DNA of 10,591 nucleotides. Origin: an uncultured Prevotella sp. GTDB taxonomy: Bacteria > Bacteroidota > Bacteroidia > Bacteroidales > Bacteroidaceae. Where the stretch lies: NCBI GenBank assembly GCA_934230685.1, contig CAKQFF010000055.1, positions 1 through 10,591 on the forward strand, written 5' to 3'. Position 1 is the first letter of the stretch. Each line of letters starts with the position of its first letter. The notes below the pieces were generated by a model, which did no database searches, was not told where the DNA came from, and worked only from the letters and a program-made list of their open reading frames with translations. Position numbers and translations under genes: made by a program. This document shows positions 1 through 6,959 of the stretch, in pieces.

Positions 1-288
1 AAGTTCTTCATCGATCCGGGTGAGGAAGTCTACGGCGGTCAGGTAGTAGGCGAGCACGTTCACGACAACGACCTCGTAATCAACGTTACCAAGGCAAAGC
101 AGCTCACCAACGTGCGTGCCAGCGGTTCCGACGAAAAGGCTCGTGTGATTCCGAAGGTAGTGATGAGTCTTGAGGAGTGCTTGGAGTACATCAAGGGCGA
201 CGAGCTTGTTGAGGTTACACCTAAGAGCATCCGCATGCGCAAGATTACTCTCGACCATCTTGCACGCAAGCGTTCAAACAAAGACTAA
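1..288 (+). CDS. typA: TypA/BipA translational GTPase, C-terminal end (partial)
   Basis: Frame 1 is open from the window edge to TAA at 286-288 and gives the last 95 residues of the protein; the start lies outside. The text 'GEEVYGGQVVGEH' followed by 'SLEECLEYIKGDELVEVTP' and 'SIRMRK' is the signature of the TypA/BipA C-terminal domain, which is specific to this GTPase and contacts the ribosome. TypA is an EF-G-like GTPase that helps ribosome assembly and translation under stress such as low temperature. The GTPase and EF-G-like domains are not visible here. A strong intrinsic terminator follows 27 nt after the stop, so this is the end of its transcript. The family assignment is confident; the function is inferred from the family. 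Confidence 0.95.
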   Translation, partial: KFFIDPGEEVYGGQVVGEHVHDNDLVINVTKAKQLTNVRASGSDEKARVIPKVVMSLEECLEYIKGDELVEVTPKSIRMRKITLDHLARKRSNKD

Positions 289-315
289 TTTCTTGTCAAT
301 AAATACAATAATCGT

Positions 316-349
316 AAAGGCTGTATCAATTTTTGGTACAGCCTTTTTT
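316..349 (+). terminator. Rho-independent terminator of typA
   Basis: AAAGGCTGTA (316-325) pairs perfectly with TACAGCCTTT (337-346). The stem can extend inward through T·G, C-G and two A-T pairs to a 3-nt loop, and the T-run covers 344-349. It lies 27 nt after the typA stop codon and separates typA from the outer membrane protein gene. Confidence 0.9.
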
Positions 350-416
350 AATGGTTGCGTGATGCAATATTCCATTTGATAAGTCGTTTATTATATATAC
401 AAACCATATAATAATA

Positions 417-1127
417 ATGAATATGAAGAAGACTCTGTTGTCACTTTTTGCCATCTCATTGTCGTCGGCAGCGATGGCTCAGCAACCTGAAGCAGGCAAA
501 TTTTCCATAATACCACGAGTTGGCGTGAGCATCGCCAATCTAAATGATGATATTCTTGTGGCCGACAATCCGGATTGTACATTATCTTCGCGTTATCGTA
601 CGGGCTTCATGGGTGGAGCAGACATTGAGTATCAGGCGTTGCCAAATCTTTCGGTTTCGCTTGGAGCCTACTATATGCAGCAGGGCTGCAACTACAAGAA
701 CAGTTTTGTAAGCAATAGCGCAACTAAAGGCACAGGCACGGGCTATAGCGATTTGTCCACACAGCTCCATTATCTTCAGGTGCCGCTGATGGCCAATATA
801 TACATTGCTCCAGGCGTTGCGATAAAAGCCGGATTGCAGATGGGATTTGCCATGTCGGGCAAGATGGAGCTTACCACTACAGATTATACCGAAAATAAGG
901 AGGGTGAGATTACGCCGTCAACTCCAAAAGAAGAATCTTACAATTTGAATTCCACCATGAAGAAGGTGAATTTCTCAATACCCGTAGGATTCAGTTATGA
1001 GTTTGCAAATGTCGTTCTTGACGCCCGCTACAACATCGGGCTTACACCTTTCCAGCAAATGCAGGACTACAAGGGTCCGAAGAACAAGGTGTTTACAGTA
1101 AGTGCGGGATATAGATTTACGCTGTAA
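417..1127 (+). CDS. Outer membrane beta-barrel protein (porin family)
   Basis: The 236-residue product begins with a Sec signal peptide: positive MNMKK, a hydrophobic core, and a signal peptidase I site after A21 (SAAMA, then QQ). The mature part shows alternating beta-strand patterns such as 'KFSIIPRVGVSIANL', 'LSVSLGAYYMQQG', 'LHYLQVPLMANIYI' and a last strand 'VFTVSAGYRFTL' ending in aromatic plus hydrophobic residues, as in outer membrane barrels. The motif 'YLQVPLMANIY...AIKAGLQMGF' is typical of the Bacteroidetes OMP beta-barrel family (PF13568-like). About 215 mature residues suggest a small barrel of 8 to 10 strands. Two cysteines (C54, C91) lie near presumed loops. A second ATG at 423 is a possible alternative start. 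It is flanked by terminators on both sides and is probably monocistronic; I saw no consensus promoter in 350-416. The ligand or role is unknown. Confidence 0.85.
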   Translation: MNMKKTLLSLFAISLSSAAMAQQPEAGKFSIIPRVGVSIANLNDDILVADNPDCTLSSRYRTGFMGGADIEYQALPNLSVSLGAYYMQQGCNYKNSFVSNSATKGTGTGYSDLSTQLHYLQVPLMANIYIAPGVAIKAGLQMGFAMSGKMELTTTDYTENKEGEITPSTPKEESYNLNSTMKKVNFSIPVGFSYEFANVVLDARYNIGLTPFQQMQDYKGPKNKVFTVSAGYRFTL

Positions 1128-1140
1128 TAGTAGAAAAAGT

Positions 1141-1190
1141 TAGTAGGAGGTCGAGTGAGAAAACCACTCAACCTCCTACTACAATTTTTC
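1141..1190. terminator. Bidirectional hairpin terminator between convergent genes
   Basis: TAGTAGGAGGT-c-GAGTG (1141-1157) pairs with CACTC-a-ACCTCCTACTA (1165-1181) around a 7-nt loop, with one C/A mismatch. It is followed by a T-run on the plus strand (1185-1189) and preceded by AAAAA (1135-1139), which becomes a T-run on the minus strand. It therefore can end both the outer membrane protein transcript (stop at 1127) and the opposing ddh transcript (stop at 1254). Confidence 0.9.
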
Positions 1191-1253
1191 TGGTTTGATT
1201 CATACAAATGTGTGATGAATCATTTTTCATTCTTATTTTTCCTAATATATTTT

Positions 1254-2153
1254 CTACACAAGGTGTGAGATAAGTTCCTCGCGGTCGCCTTCGAGCAAGT
1301 CGATCACAGGAATTTCCACCATAGTGTAGCAGCCAGGCTGCTGTCGCATAGAAGCGCGAGCCACGCTAACGAGCACCTGTCCGGTAAGAGCCGGGTTGTT
1401 GATGCTCATGGTGAACTCCATGCGCTGGTTCTGTGTAGTGCCGCTCACGCCCTTGCGAGTCATGTGAACGCCATGTCCCATATCGCGCACAGCGTCAACC
1501 GAAGGCACCTCAAACACATGAGTCTCGTCGTTGGCAAAGTATGGGTCTGCCTTTACAGCTGCAGCCACATCCTCAAGTTTGGCTCCTTCCTCAAGTTCCA
1601 CGTACACCATGCGGCGGTGCAAGCCCTCGCCCTTAGGAATAGTCATCGACAGAGCGTTCTTCACGCCCTCCTTAGAGCGCACGCAAACCGAGTGGCCCAT
1701 CGACATACCCGGACCGAAGTTGGTGTAGCTCAGTCCCTTAGGAGCGAGACTCTGCATAAGAGTGCGCACGATAGAGTCGGATCCTGGATCCCATCCAGCA
1801 GCAATCACGCTTACAGCCTTGTGTTCCTTGCAGATAGGCATGAGTGTGTTGCGGTAGTCGCGGATTGATGTATGAATGTCGAAGCTGTCTACAGTGTTGA
1901 TGCCGAGAGGCAGAATCTGCTTGGCGTACTCCTCGCACGAGCGTGATGGAGTTGCAAGAATGGCCACATCCACATCCTTGAGTTCGCGGATGTCCTTCAC
2001 CACCTCATACTGAGCGAGTTCTGCTGGCTTGTTGTCAGCGCCGTTGCGGCGCACGATACCTGCGATTTCGAAGTCGTCGGCTGCTTCGAGAGCCTGGACA
2101 GCATACTGTCCGATGTTGCCGTAGCCCACTACGGCTGCTCTGATTTTCTTCAT
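1254..2153 (-). CDS. ddh: meso-Diaminopimelate D-dehydrogenase
   Basis: This 299-residue NADP-dependent enzyme (EC 1.4.1.16 family) reductively aminates tetrahydrodipicolinate to meso-diaminopimelate in one step, feeding peptidoglycan and lysine synthesis. The sequence shows an N-terminal Rossmann motif (G10-Y-G-N-I-G15), 'ILATPS' at 65-70, the family signature 'AAGWDPGSDS' at 118-127 and 'GPGMSMGHSV' at 147-156. The length matches known Ddh enzymes. The start is ATG at 2153 giving MKKIRAAVVG. The reading frame also allows a TTG start at 2195, but that codon lies inside the -7 promoter element and would add 14 non-family residues. The gene is transcribed alone, divergent from rlmN, and ends at a shared terminator. 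Confidence 0.93.
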   Translation of the reverse strand: MKKIRAAVVGYGNIGQYAVQALEAADDFEIAGIVRRNGADNKPAELAQYEVVKDIRELKDVDVAILATPSRSCEEYAKQILPLGINTVDSFDIHTSIRDYRNTLMPICKEHKAVSVIAAGWDPGSDSIVRTLMQSLAPKGLSYTNFGPGMSMGHSVCVRSKEGVKNALSMTIPKGEGLHRRMVYVELEEGAKLEDVAAAVKADPYFANDETHVFEVPSVDAVRDMGHGVHMTRKGVSGTTQNQRMEFTMSINNPALTGQVLVSVARASMRQQPGCYTMVEIPVIDLLEGDREELISHLV

Positions 2154-2191
2154 ATTCTTATAAATATCTTTTATTGGTTTTGTTTCTTTCG

Positions 2192-2200
2192 GCAAAATTA
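2192..2200 (-). promoter_or_regulatory. Putative ddh promoter, -7 element
   Basis: On the minus strand this reads TAATTTTGC, an exact match to the Bacteroidetes -7 consensus TAnnTTTG. It lies 38 nt upstream of the ddh ATG. I find no clear TTTG about 20 nt further upstream, so the -33 half is weak or absent. Confidence 0.6.
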
Positions 2201-2247
2201 CAGAAAATAGCGTATATATCTGTAAGAAGTGTTGATTTTTTTATTTT

Positions 2248-2289
2248 AAAGACTAATTTTACCTACAATTTAGTATTTATTTAGTCTTT
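2248..2289. repeat. Inverted repeat in the ddh/rlmN divergent region
   Basis: AAAGACTAA (2248-2256) and TTAGTCTTT (2281-2289) form a perfect 9-bp inverted repeat with a 24-nt spacer. Between them, ATTTAGT occurs at 2268-2274 and again at 2279-2285, an 11-bp step. The element sits about 50 bp upstream of the ddh -7 box and about 120 bp upstream of the rlmN -33 box. It could be an operator, or AT-rich chance. The rest of the 313-nt gene-free interval (2154-2466) holds only the two promoters and AT-rich sequence. Confidence 0.35.
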
Positions 2290-2409
2290 TATATGTCAAT
2301 ATGTAGCCATGCGTTTTGATTTTGGTTATAGTTTGATAATTTTTGTCTGCAAAAATAGGCAAAAGGTATAGGTTATGATAAAATCCTTGTCCAAAAAAAA
2401 TAAAGCAAG

Positions 2410-2442
2410 TTTGTTTTTGTGCAATACTTTCAGTAACTTTGC
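2410..2442 (+). promoter_or_regulatory. Putative rlmN operon promoter
   Basis: TTTG (2410-2413), a 20-nt spacer, then TAACTTTGC (2434-2442) fits the Bacteroidetes primary sigma factor consensus closely. Transcription would begin near 2447, giving a leader of about 20 nt before the rlmN ATG at 2467. Confidence 0.75.
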
Positions 2443-2466
2443 AAACATAACGACAATTAAAACAAT

Positions 2467-3528
2467 ATGACAGACAATAAGAAACCCCTCCTCGGACTAT
2501 CGCTCTATGAACTGAAAGAAGTGGCAAAGTCGCTCGGAATGCCTGCCTTCACAGGCGGACAGATGGCGAAGTGGCTTTACGCACAGCATGTGGAGACAAT
2601 AGACGAAATGACCAACATATCCAAGGCAAACCGCGAGAAGCTTGCTGCCGAATACACCATTGGCTGCATGCCCCACATCGAATGCCAGAAGTCGAAGGAC
2701 GGTACTATCAAGTATCTTTTCCCCACGGCATCGGGCAAGCATGTGGAGACGGTGTACATTCCCGACCACGACCGTGCCACACTCTGCGTGTCGTGCGAGG
2801 TGGGCTGCAAGATGAACTGTCTGTTCTGCCAAACCGGCAAGCAGGGTTTTGAGGGTTATCTCACAGTTACTGATATCCTCAACCAGATTTATTCGCTTCC
2901 CGAGCGCGACAATCTCACCAATATAGTATTCATGGGTCAGGGTGAGCCTATGGACAACCTCGACAATGTGCTCAAGGCAACCGAGGTGCTCACCTCCGAC
3001 TATGGCTACGCCTGGAGTCCCAAGCGCATCACGGTGAGCAGCGTGGGTGTGAAGAAGAAGCTGAAGCGTTTCCTCGACGAGAGCGAATGCCACGTGGCCA
3101 TCAGTATGCACTCGCCAATTCCCGAGCAGCGAGCCATGCTCATGCCGGCAGAACGCGGAATGTCGATCACGGAGATTATCGACCTCATGCGCGAGTACGA
3201 CTTCACCCATCAGCGTCGCCTCTCATTCGAGTACATAATGTTCCGTGGCGTTAACGACTCCATGACTCATGCCCGCGAGATAGTGAAGCTCACCAAGGGA
3301 CTCTTCTGCCGTTTCAACCTCATCCGTTTCCACAAAATCCCCAACATCGACCTTGAGGGTTGCAGCGAGGAAAAGATGGAGGCATTCCGCGATTACCTCA
3401 ACAACCACGGCATTATCACCACAATACGTGCGAGTCGTGGACAGGACATCTTTGCGGCGTGTGGACTGCTGTCTACGGCCAAAACGATTGAGGAGCAGCG
3501 AAAAAATGAAGAGCAACAGAAAAAATAG
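2467..3528 (+). CDS. rlmN: 23S rRNA/tRNA adenine C2-methyltransferase RlmN
   Basis: RlmN is a cytosolic radical-SAM enzyme that methylates C2 of A2503 in 23S rRNA and of A37 in some tRNAs. The 353-residue product has the [4Fe-4S] motif CX3CX2C at C114, C118 and C121, the conserved 'TLCVSCEVGC' segment with C107, the SAM-binding 'GQGEP' at 157-161, and 'RASRGQDIFAACG' with C332. C332 matches the methyl-carrying cysteine (E. coli C355) and C107 matches the partner cysteine (E. coli C118), so both catalytic cysteines are present. 'GMPAFTGGQMAKWLY' at 24-38 is the N-terminal accessory domain. The C-terminal tail is lysine, glutamate and glutamine rich. A consensus promoter lies 25-57 nt upstream, and the gene heads a run of eight co-directional genes. 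Confidence 0.97.
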   Translation: MTDNKKPLLGLSLYELKEVAKSLGMPAFTGGQMAKWLYAQHVETIDEMTNISKANREKLAAEYTIGCMPHIECQKSKDGTIKYLFPTASGKHVETVYIPDHDRATLCVSCEVGCKMNCLFCQTGKQGFEGYLTVTDILNQIYSLPERDNLTNIVFMGQGEPMDNLDNVLKATEVLTSDYGYAWSPKRITVSSVGVKKKLKRFLDESECHVAISMHSPIPEQRAMLMPAERGMSITEIIDLMREYDFTHQRRLSFEYIMFRGVNDSMTHAREIVKLTKGLFCRFNLIRFHKIPNIDLEGCSEEKMEAFRDYLNNHGIITTIRASRGQDIFAACGLLSTAKTIEEQRKNEEQQKK

Positions 3529-3588
3529 ATAAACATCGGGGAGATGGACGAACATCGAAGAGAAAGATGAGCGGCTATAATCAATAAT

Positions 3589-3605
3589 ATTAAAAAATAA
3601 TAACT
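3589..3605 (+). repeat. 17-nt A-rich leader repeat, copy 1
   Basis: ATTAAAAAATAATAACT ends one base before the ATG of the DUF4837 gene. An identical 17-mer lies at 8873-8889 in the leader of the TPR gene. A-rich leaders commonly replace Shine-Dalgarno sequences in Bacteroidetes, so shared translation-enhancing composition is the simplest explanation. Confidence 0.5.
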
Positions 3606-3606
3606 T

Positions 3607-4620
3607 ATGAGCGGCTTTATACAAGTTTTCCTTCTTCTCACCCTTTTCCTCCTCGCCTCCTGCAACGGTCGCAAGAGCATGTTGCCTGCCAGTGGCGGAC
3701 AGCAGTTTGAGGTGACTGTGGTGGGTGATGTTGACAGTATTGTATACAATGCTCTAAGTGTTGATGTTGACGGACTGCCACAGTCGGAACCGATGTTTGA
3801 TGTGCGCGAGCCTAATATTAGGCCGTCGGAGGCTTTAGGTGGAGTGTTGCGTTATTCAAGGTCGATGGTCATTGTCGACATAGACCCCAAGAAATACGAC
3901 CGACTGAACCTTGTGTGGAAGCGCAACGTCTATGCCGAGCCACAGCTGATAGTGAGAATCTGCGCCCCTTCGGCAAAGTGTCTGAGCGACACGGCTGTTG
4001 GCGGCATTGCCCTTCAGGGTCGCGCCACGCTATTGGTTCATATACTTAAAGCGCACGAGAAGAATGCCTACATGGCTGCGTTGCAGCGCAAGCACAACCC
4101 TAAGATGGAGGCTGAGGTTAAGCGGATGTTCGGTTTCGACATGCTCATCCCGTCCGACATGACCTCATGCAAGAAAGGCAAGGATTTCATTTGGATTTCC
4201 AACGATTCGCCCACTGCCATGCAGAACATCTGCATCTACAAGCAGCAATTCCGCAATCGCGACAGCGTTATGCAGGTCAACATCAAGGGCGAGACCGACT
4301 CTATGTACATGACAACTGTGCATGATGCCTGTAGCGTTACGTATAAGTATGACGAGCATGAAGACGTTTATACTCAGGAATGGCGCGGACTATGGGAAAT
4401 GAAGGGCGACGCCATGGGCGGACCGCTTGTGGCTCGCTCGATATGGGGATATTATCCCCGTGATGTTGTCACGGTAGAAGGATTTGTTTATGCTCCAGGA
4501 AGGAAAAAGCGCAACCTTATGATGCAGCTTGAAGCCATCGTAAATGCCACCAACAAGCAACAGGTAAAGAAAAAGCCTGAGGGAATAAGGCATCTGTCGG
4601 GCAAAAAGCATGTTGACTAA
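3607..4620 (+). CDS. DUF4837-family lipoprotein
   Basis: The 337-residue product has a lipoprotein signal peptide: hydrophobic residues 4-16, then the lipobox L16-A17-S18-C19, with acylation expected at C19. The mature start resembles the Bacteroidetes DUF4837 family in 'FEVTVVGD' (about 34-41) and the hallmark 'GLPQSEPMFDVREPN' (about 56-70), followed by 'SMVIVDIDPKKYDRLNL'. The rest is soluble with no further membrane segment, so it should be an envelope-anchored periplasmic or surface protein. The function of this family is not known to me. It lies 78 nt after rlmN and 52 nt before the pdxA-like gene with no terminator on either side, so cotranscription is likely. Upstream, at 3567, the string ATGAGCGGCT duplicates this gene's own start and opens a six-codon ORF ending before 3588. 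Confidence 0.85.
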   Translation: MSGFIQVFLLLTLFLLASCNGRKSMLPASGGQQFEVTVVGDVDSIVYNALSVDVDGLPQSEPMFDVREPNIRPSEALGGVLRYSRSMVIVDIDPKKYDRLNLVWKRNVYAEPQLIVRICAPSAKCLSDTAVGGIALQGRATLLVHILKAHEKNAYMAALQRKHNPKMEAEVKRMFGFDMLIPSDMTSCKKGKDFIWISNDSPTAMQNICIYKQQFRNRDSVMQVNIKGETDSMYMTTVHDACSVTYKYDEHEDVYTQEWRGLWEMKGDAMGGPLVARSIWGYYPRDVVTVEGFVYAPGRKKRNLMMQLEAIVNATNKQQVKKKPEGIRHLSGKKHVD

Positions 4621-4672
4621 TGACTAACCATTCAGACACAATAATATTTATACACATTATTATATATAAACA

Positions 4673-5875
4673 ATGGAAGACAGAAAAATACGCGTTGCCA
4701 TAACGCACGGCGATACAAACGGTATCGGATACGAACTTATTTTTAAAACCTTTGCCGAGCCAGAGATGCTGGAGCTTTGCACTCCAATCATCTACGGTTC
4801 GCCAAAGATTGCCGCCTACCACCGCAAGGCGATGAACACACAGGCCAACTTCAGCATCATCAACAAGGCTGAGGATGCTCAGGACGGACGTGTCAATCTG
4901 CTTGCGTGCTTCGACGATGATGTGAAGGTAGACCTTGGCGTTCCTACCAAGGAGTCGGGCGAGGCAGCCCTCAAGGCCCTCGACCGCGCCATGACCGACT
5001 TCCGCAGCCAGCTCTTTGATGTGCTTGTGGCTTGTCCTGTAAACCAGGCGAGCATGTCAGACGCCAATTACACCTATCGTGGTCTGAAGTCGTATTCAGA
5101 GACAAGCATTGGCGACGGAGCCAAGGGCGTGAAGATGATGATAAACGAGACTATGCGCATAGCTCTTGCCACCGACGGCCTTGCCTTGAAGGACGTGCCT
5201 TCGCACATCACCGAGGAAAATCTCCTGTTGAAGATACGTGCCGTGAACGAGGCAATGAAGCGCGACTACCGTCTCTCGAATCCCCGCATCGGCGTGCTTG
5301 CTCTCAATCCTGTGGCCGACGGTGAGGAGGAAAAGACCATCATCGGTCCTACGGTTTGCAAGGCTGCCGACGAGGGCATAAATGTTTATGGTCCGTATTC
5401 TGCCGACGAGTATTTCAGCCAGAACATCTACGAGGCTTTCGACGTGACGATAGCCATGTACGACGACCAGGCTGTAATCCCATTCACCACGCTTATGCAG
5501 GGCGATGGCATCTACTATGTGGCTTCGCTCCCGCTCGTATGCACGGCTCCAGCCCTTACTCCCGATTTCGAGGCGGCAGGTCAGGGCACAAGCGACGAGA
5601 GTGCCTTGCGCCATGCTATCTTCGAGGCCATTGACATTGTGCGCCATCGCGAGGAGCACGACGCTCCGCTCGTGAATCCTTTGCAGAAGCTCTATCACGA
5701 AAAGCGCGACGAGAGCGAGAAGGTGCGTTTCTCCATCCCCAAGAAGCGCGACGGATTCCGTAGCGACCGCCGCCAGCCGTCTGGTGCTCCTCAAGGTGCT
5801 CCACAGGACGCTCCACAAGGTGCTCCTCAAGCCCAGAACAACCATCCGTCATCTGCTGACGCAGCAAACGAATAA
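4673..5875 (+). CDS. PdxA homologue lacking catalytic residues
   Basis: The fold family is clear: 'ITHGDTNGIGYE' (10-21), 'VACPVNQ' (119-125), 'LALNP' (209-213), 'GPYSADEYF' (240-248), 'AMYDDQ' (261-266) and 'AAGQG' (301-305) align along the whole length of 4-hydroxythreonine-4-phosphate dehydrogenase, an enzyme of the DXP-dependent vitamin B6 pathway. The active site, however, is gone. Aligned from memory to E. coli PdxA, metal ligands H166, H211 and H266 become G169, V214 and D264. Phosphate-site H136/T137 (GHTE) become Y141/S142, and K274, N283 and R292 become T272, Y281 and C290. The DHGTA motif is replaced, and about five residues are deleted after NP. The frame is intact and codon use looks normal, so this is not obvious decay. 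The 400-residue product carries a tail of about 50 residues with GAPQ repeats. It overlaps no neighbour, and the YbhN-like gene starts 6 nt later. It may be a pseudoenzyme or have a new activity; enzymatic PdxA function is doubtful. Confidence 0.85.
   Translation: MEDRKIRVAITHGDTNGIGYELIFKTFAEPEMLELCTPIIYGSPKIAAYHRKAMNTQANFSIINKAEDAQDGRVNLLACFDDDVKVDLGVPTKESGEAALKALDRAMTDFRSQLFDVLVACPVNQASMSDANYTYRGLKSYSETSIGDGAKGVKMMINETMRIALATDGLALKDVPSHITEENLLLKIRAVNEAMKRDYRLSNPRIGVLALNPVADGEEEKTIIGPTVCKAADEGINVYGPYSADEYFSQNIYEAFDVTIAMYDDQAVIPFTTLMQGDGIYYVASLPLVCTAPALTPDFEAAGQGTSDESALRHAIFEAIDIVRHREEHDAPLVNPLQKLYHEKRDESEKVRFSIPKKRDGFRSDRRQPSGAPQGAPQDAPQGAPQAQNNHPSSADAANE
5783..5830 (+). repeat. Four 12-bp tandem repeats in the PdxA-like tail
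   Basis: Four consecutive 12-bp units encode GAPQ, GAPQ, DAPQ and GAPQ (residues 371-386). They lie in the low-complexity C-terminal tail that the family normally lacks. Synonymous differences (CCT/CCA, CAA/CAG) show that the copies are not fresh. Confidence 0.9.
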
Positions 5876-5881
5876 ACCAAA

Positions 5882-6865
5882 TTGAAAGCAAAATATCAAA
5901 ACGCCTTTTTCCTTTTCGGAATGGCGGTACTCATACTCATGCTGACACAGCTCGACTACACCCAGGTGTGGCTCGGGCTGTGTCATGCTGGTTATTGGTC
6001 GGTGGCCGTGGTGGCGTTGTGGGCATTTCTTTACATCTTCAACACAGCGTCTTGGTACATTATCATCAATTCCGGCGGCAAGACACCTGTAAAGTTCTGG
6101 TGGCTTTATAAAATCACTATTTCCGGTTTTGCCCTCAACTACGCCACTCCCGGCGGACTGTTGGGCGGCGAGCCTTACCGCATCATGTCGCTCTCGCCGA
6201 TTGTGGGAGCCGAGCGGGCGTCCTCCTCGGTCATTCTCTTTGCCATGACCCACATTTTCAGCCACTTCTGGTATTGGCTTCTCTCCGTCGTGCTTTATCT
6301 CATTGTGCGCCCTGTTGACCTTTTCATGGGCGGTCTGCTCACGGCAATCACAGCATTCTGCCTTCTCGGACTGTGGTTCTTCATTGTGGGCTACCGCAAG
6401 GGTCTCGCCTGTCGCACTCTCAGCATGCTCAGCCACATTCCCGGCCTTAAGCGTTGGGCTTCGCGTTTCGTCGGCAAGCATCGTGAGCAGCTCGACACAG
6501 TCGACGGCCAGATAGCTGCCCTTCACAACCAAAACTCCCGCACGTTTGTCTCTGCTGTGCTTCTTGAGCTTATGTGCCGTGTGTGCTCGGCAGCCGAGAT
6601 TTATTTCGTCCTGCGCGTGCTCATGCCATCTGCCAACTATGCCGACTGCATCCTCATACTCGGTTTCACCTCGCTTTTTGCCAACCTCCTGTTCTTCATA
6701 CCCCTGCAGTTGGGCGGTCGCGAGGGCGGTTTTCTGATGTCGGCGGCAGGGCTCGGACTCAAGGCGAGCGAGGGCGCATTCGTGGCGCTCATTGTGAGAT
6801 TGCGCGAACTTGTGTGGACAGGTATAGGACTGCTGATGATAAAGCTGACAAAACAGAAGAATTAA
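5882..6865 (+). CDS. YbhN/flippase-like integral membrane protein (LPG synthase TM domain family)
   Basis: The 327-residue product is strongly hydrophobic with roughly seven or eight membrane segments, near 7-22, 40-62, 75-90, 115-141, 148-169, 222-245, 253-275 and 300-321. Two glycine-rich loops, 'NYATPGGLLGGEPYR' (86-100) and 'PLQLGGREGG' (274-283), match the paired motifs of the lysylphosphatidylglycerol synthase transmembrane / YbhN family (PF03706). Many members are thought to move lipids or lipid-linked molecules; there is no soluble synthase domain here, so lysyl transfer is unlikely. The start is TTG at 5882, six nt after the preceding stop. The next candidate, ATG at 5921, would cut into the first membrane segment. 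Close spacing suggests translational coupling with the pdxA-like gene. The substrate cannot be read from the sequence. Confidence 0.82.
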   Translation: MKAKYQNAFFLFGMAVLILMLTQLDYTQVWLGLCHAGYWSVAVVALWAFLYIFNTASWYIIINSGGKTPVKFWWLYKITISGFALNYATPGGLLGGEPYRIMSLSPIVGAERASSSVILFAMTHIFSHFWYWLLSVVLYLIVRPVDLFMGGLLTAITAFCLLGLWFFIVGYRKGLACRTLSMLSHIPGLKRWASRFVGKHREQLDTVDGQIAALHNQNSRTFVSAVLLELMCRVCSAAEIYFVLRVLMPSANYADCILILGFTSLFANLLFFIPLQLGGREGGFLMSAAGLGLKASEGAFVALIVRLRELVWTGIGLLMIKLTKQKN

Positions 6866-6944
6866 AAGCTTGCAGAATCAAGCCTTATCCGTTTAAAATC
6901 AATAAAAAATCGTTGTATGTAGTCCTTTTCTCAATAATTATATG

Positions 6945-6953
6945 TAATTTTGC
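6945..6953 (+). promoter_or_regulatory. Possible -7 element before the sigma-54 regulator gene
   Basis: TAATTTTGC matches TAnnTTTG exactly, but no TTTG sits 19-21 nt upstream. It ends 6 nt before the ATG at 6960, so transcription from it would give a leaderless or nearly leaderless mRNA. Confidence 0.35.
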
Positions 6954-6959
6954 TACGAA

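Noticed and set aside
350..416. Promoter for the outer membrane protein gene
   Set aside because: The interval is AT-rich with one TTTG, but no TAnnTTTG at the right distance, so no site is called.
5096..5845. Long minus-strand ORF opposite the pdxA-like gene
   Set aside because: It is a shadow of the plus-strand codon pattern. The plus-strand frame has clear homology and the antisense product looks like no known protein.
6868..6883. GCTTG/CAAGC hairpin after the YbhN-like gene
   Set aside because: It has five pairs and no T-run, so there is no support for termination.
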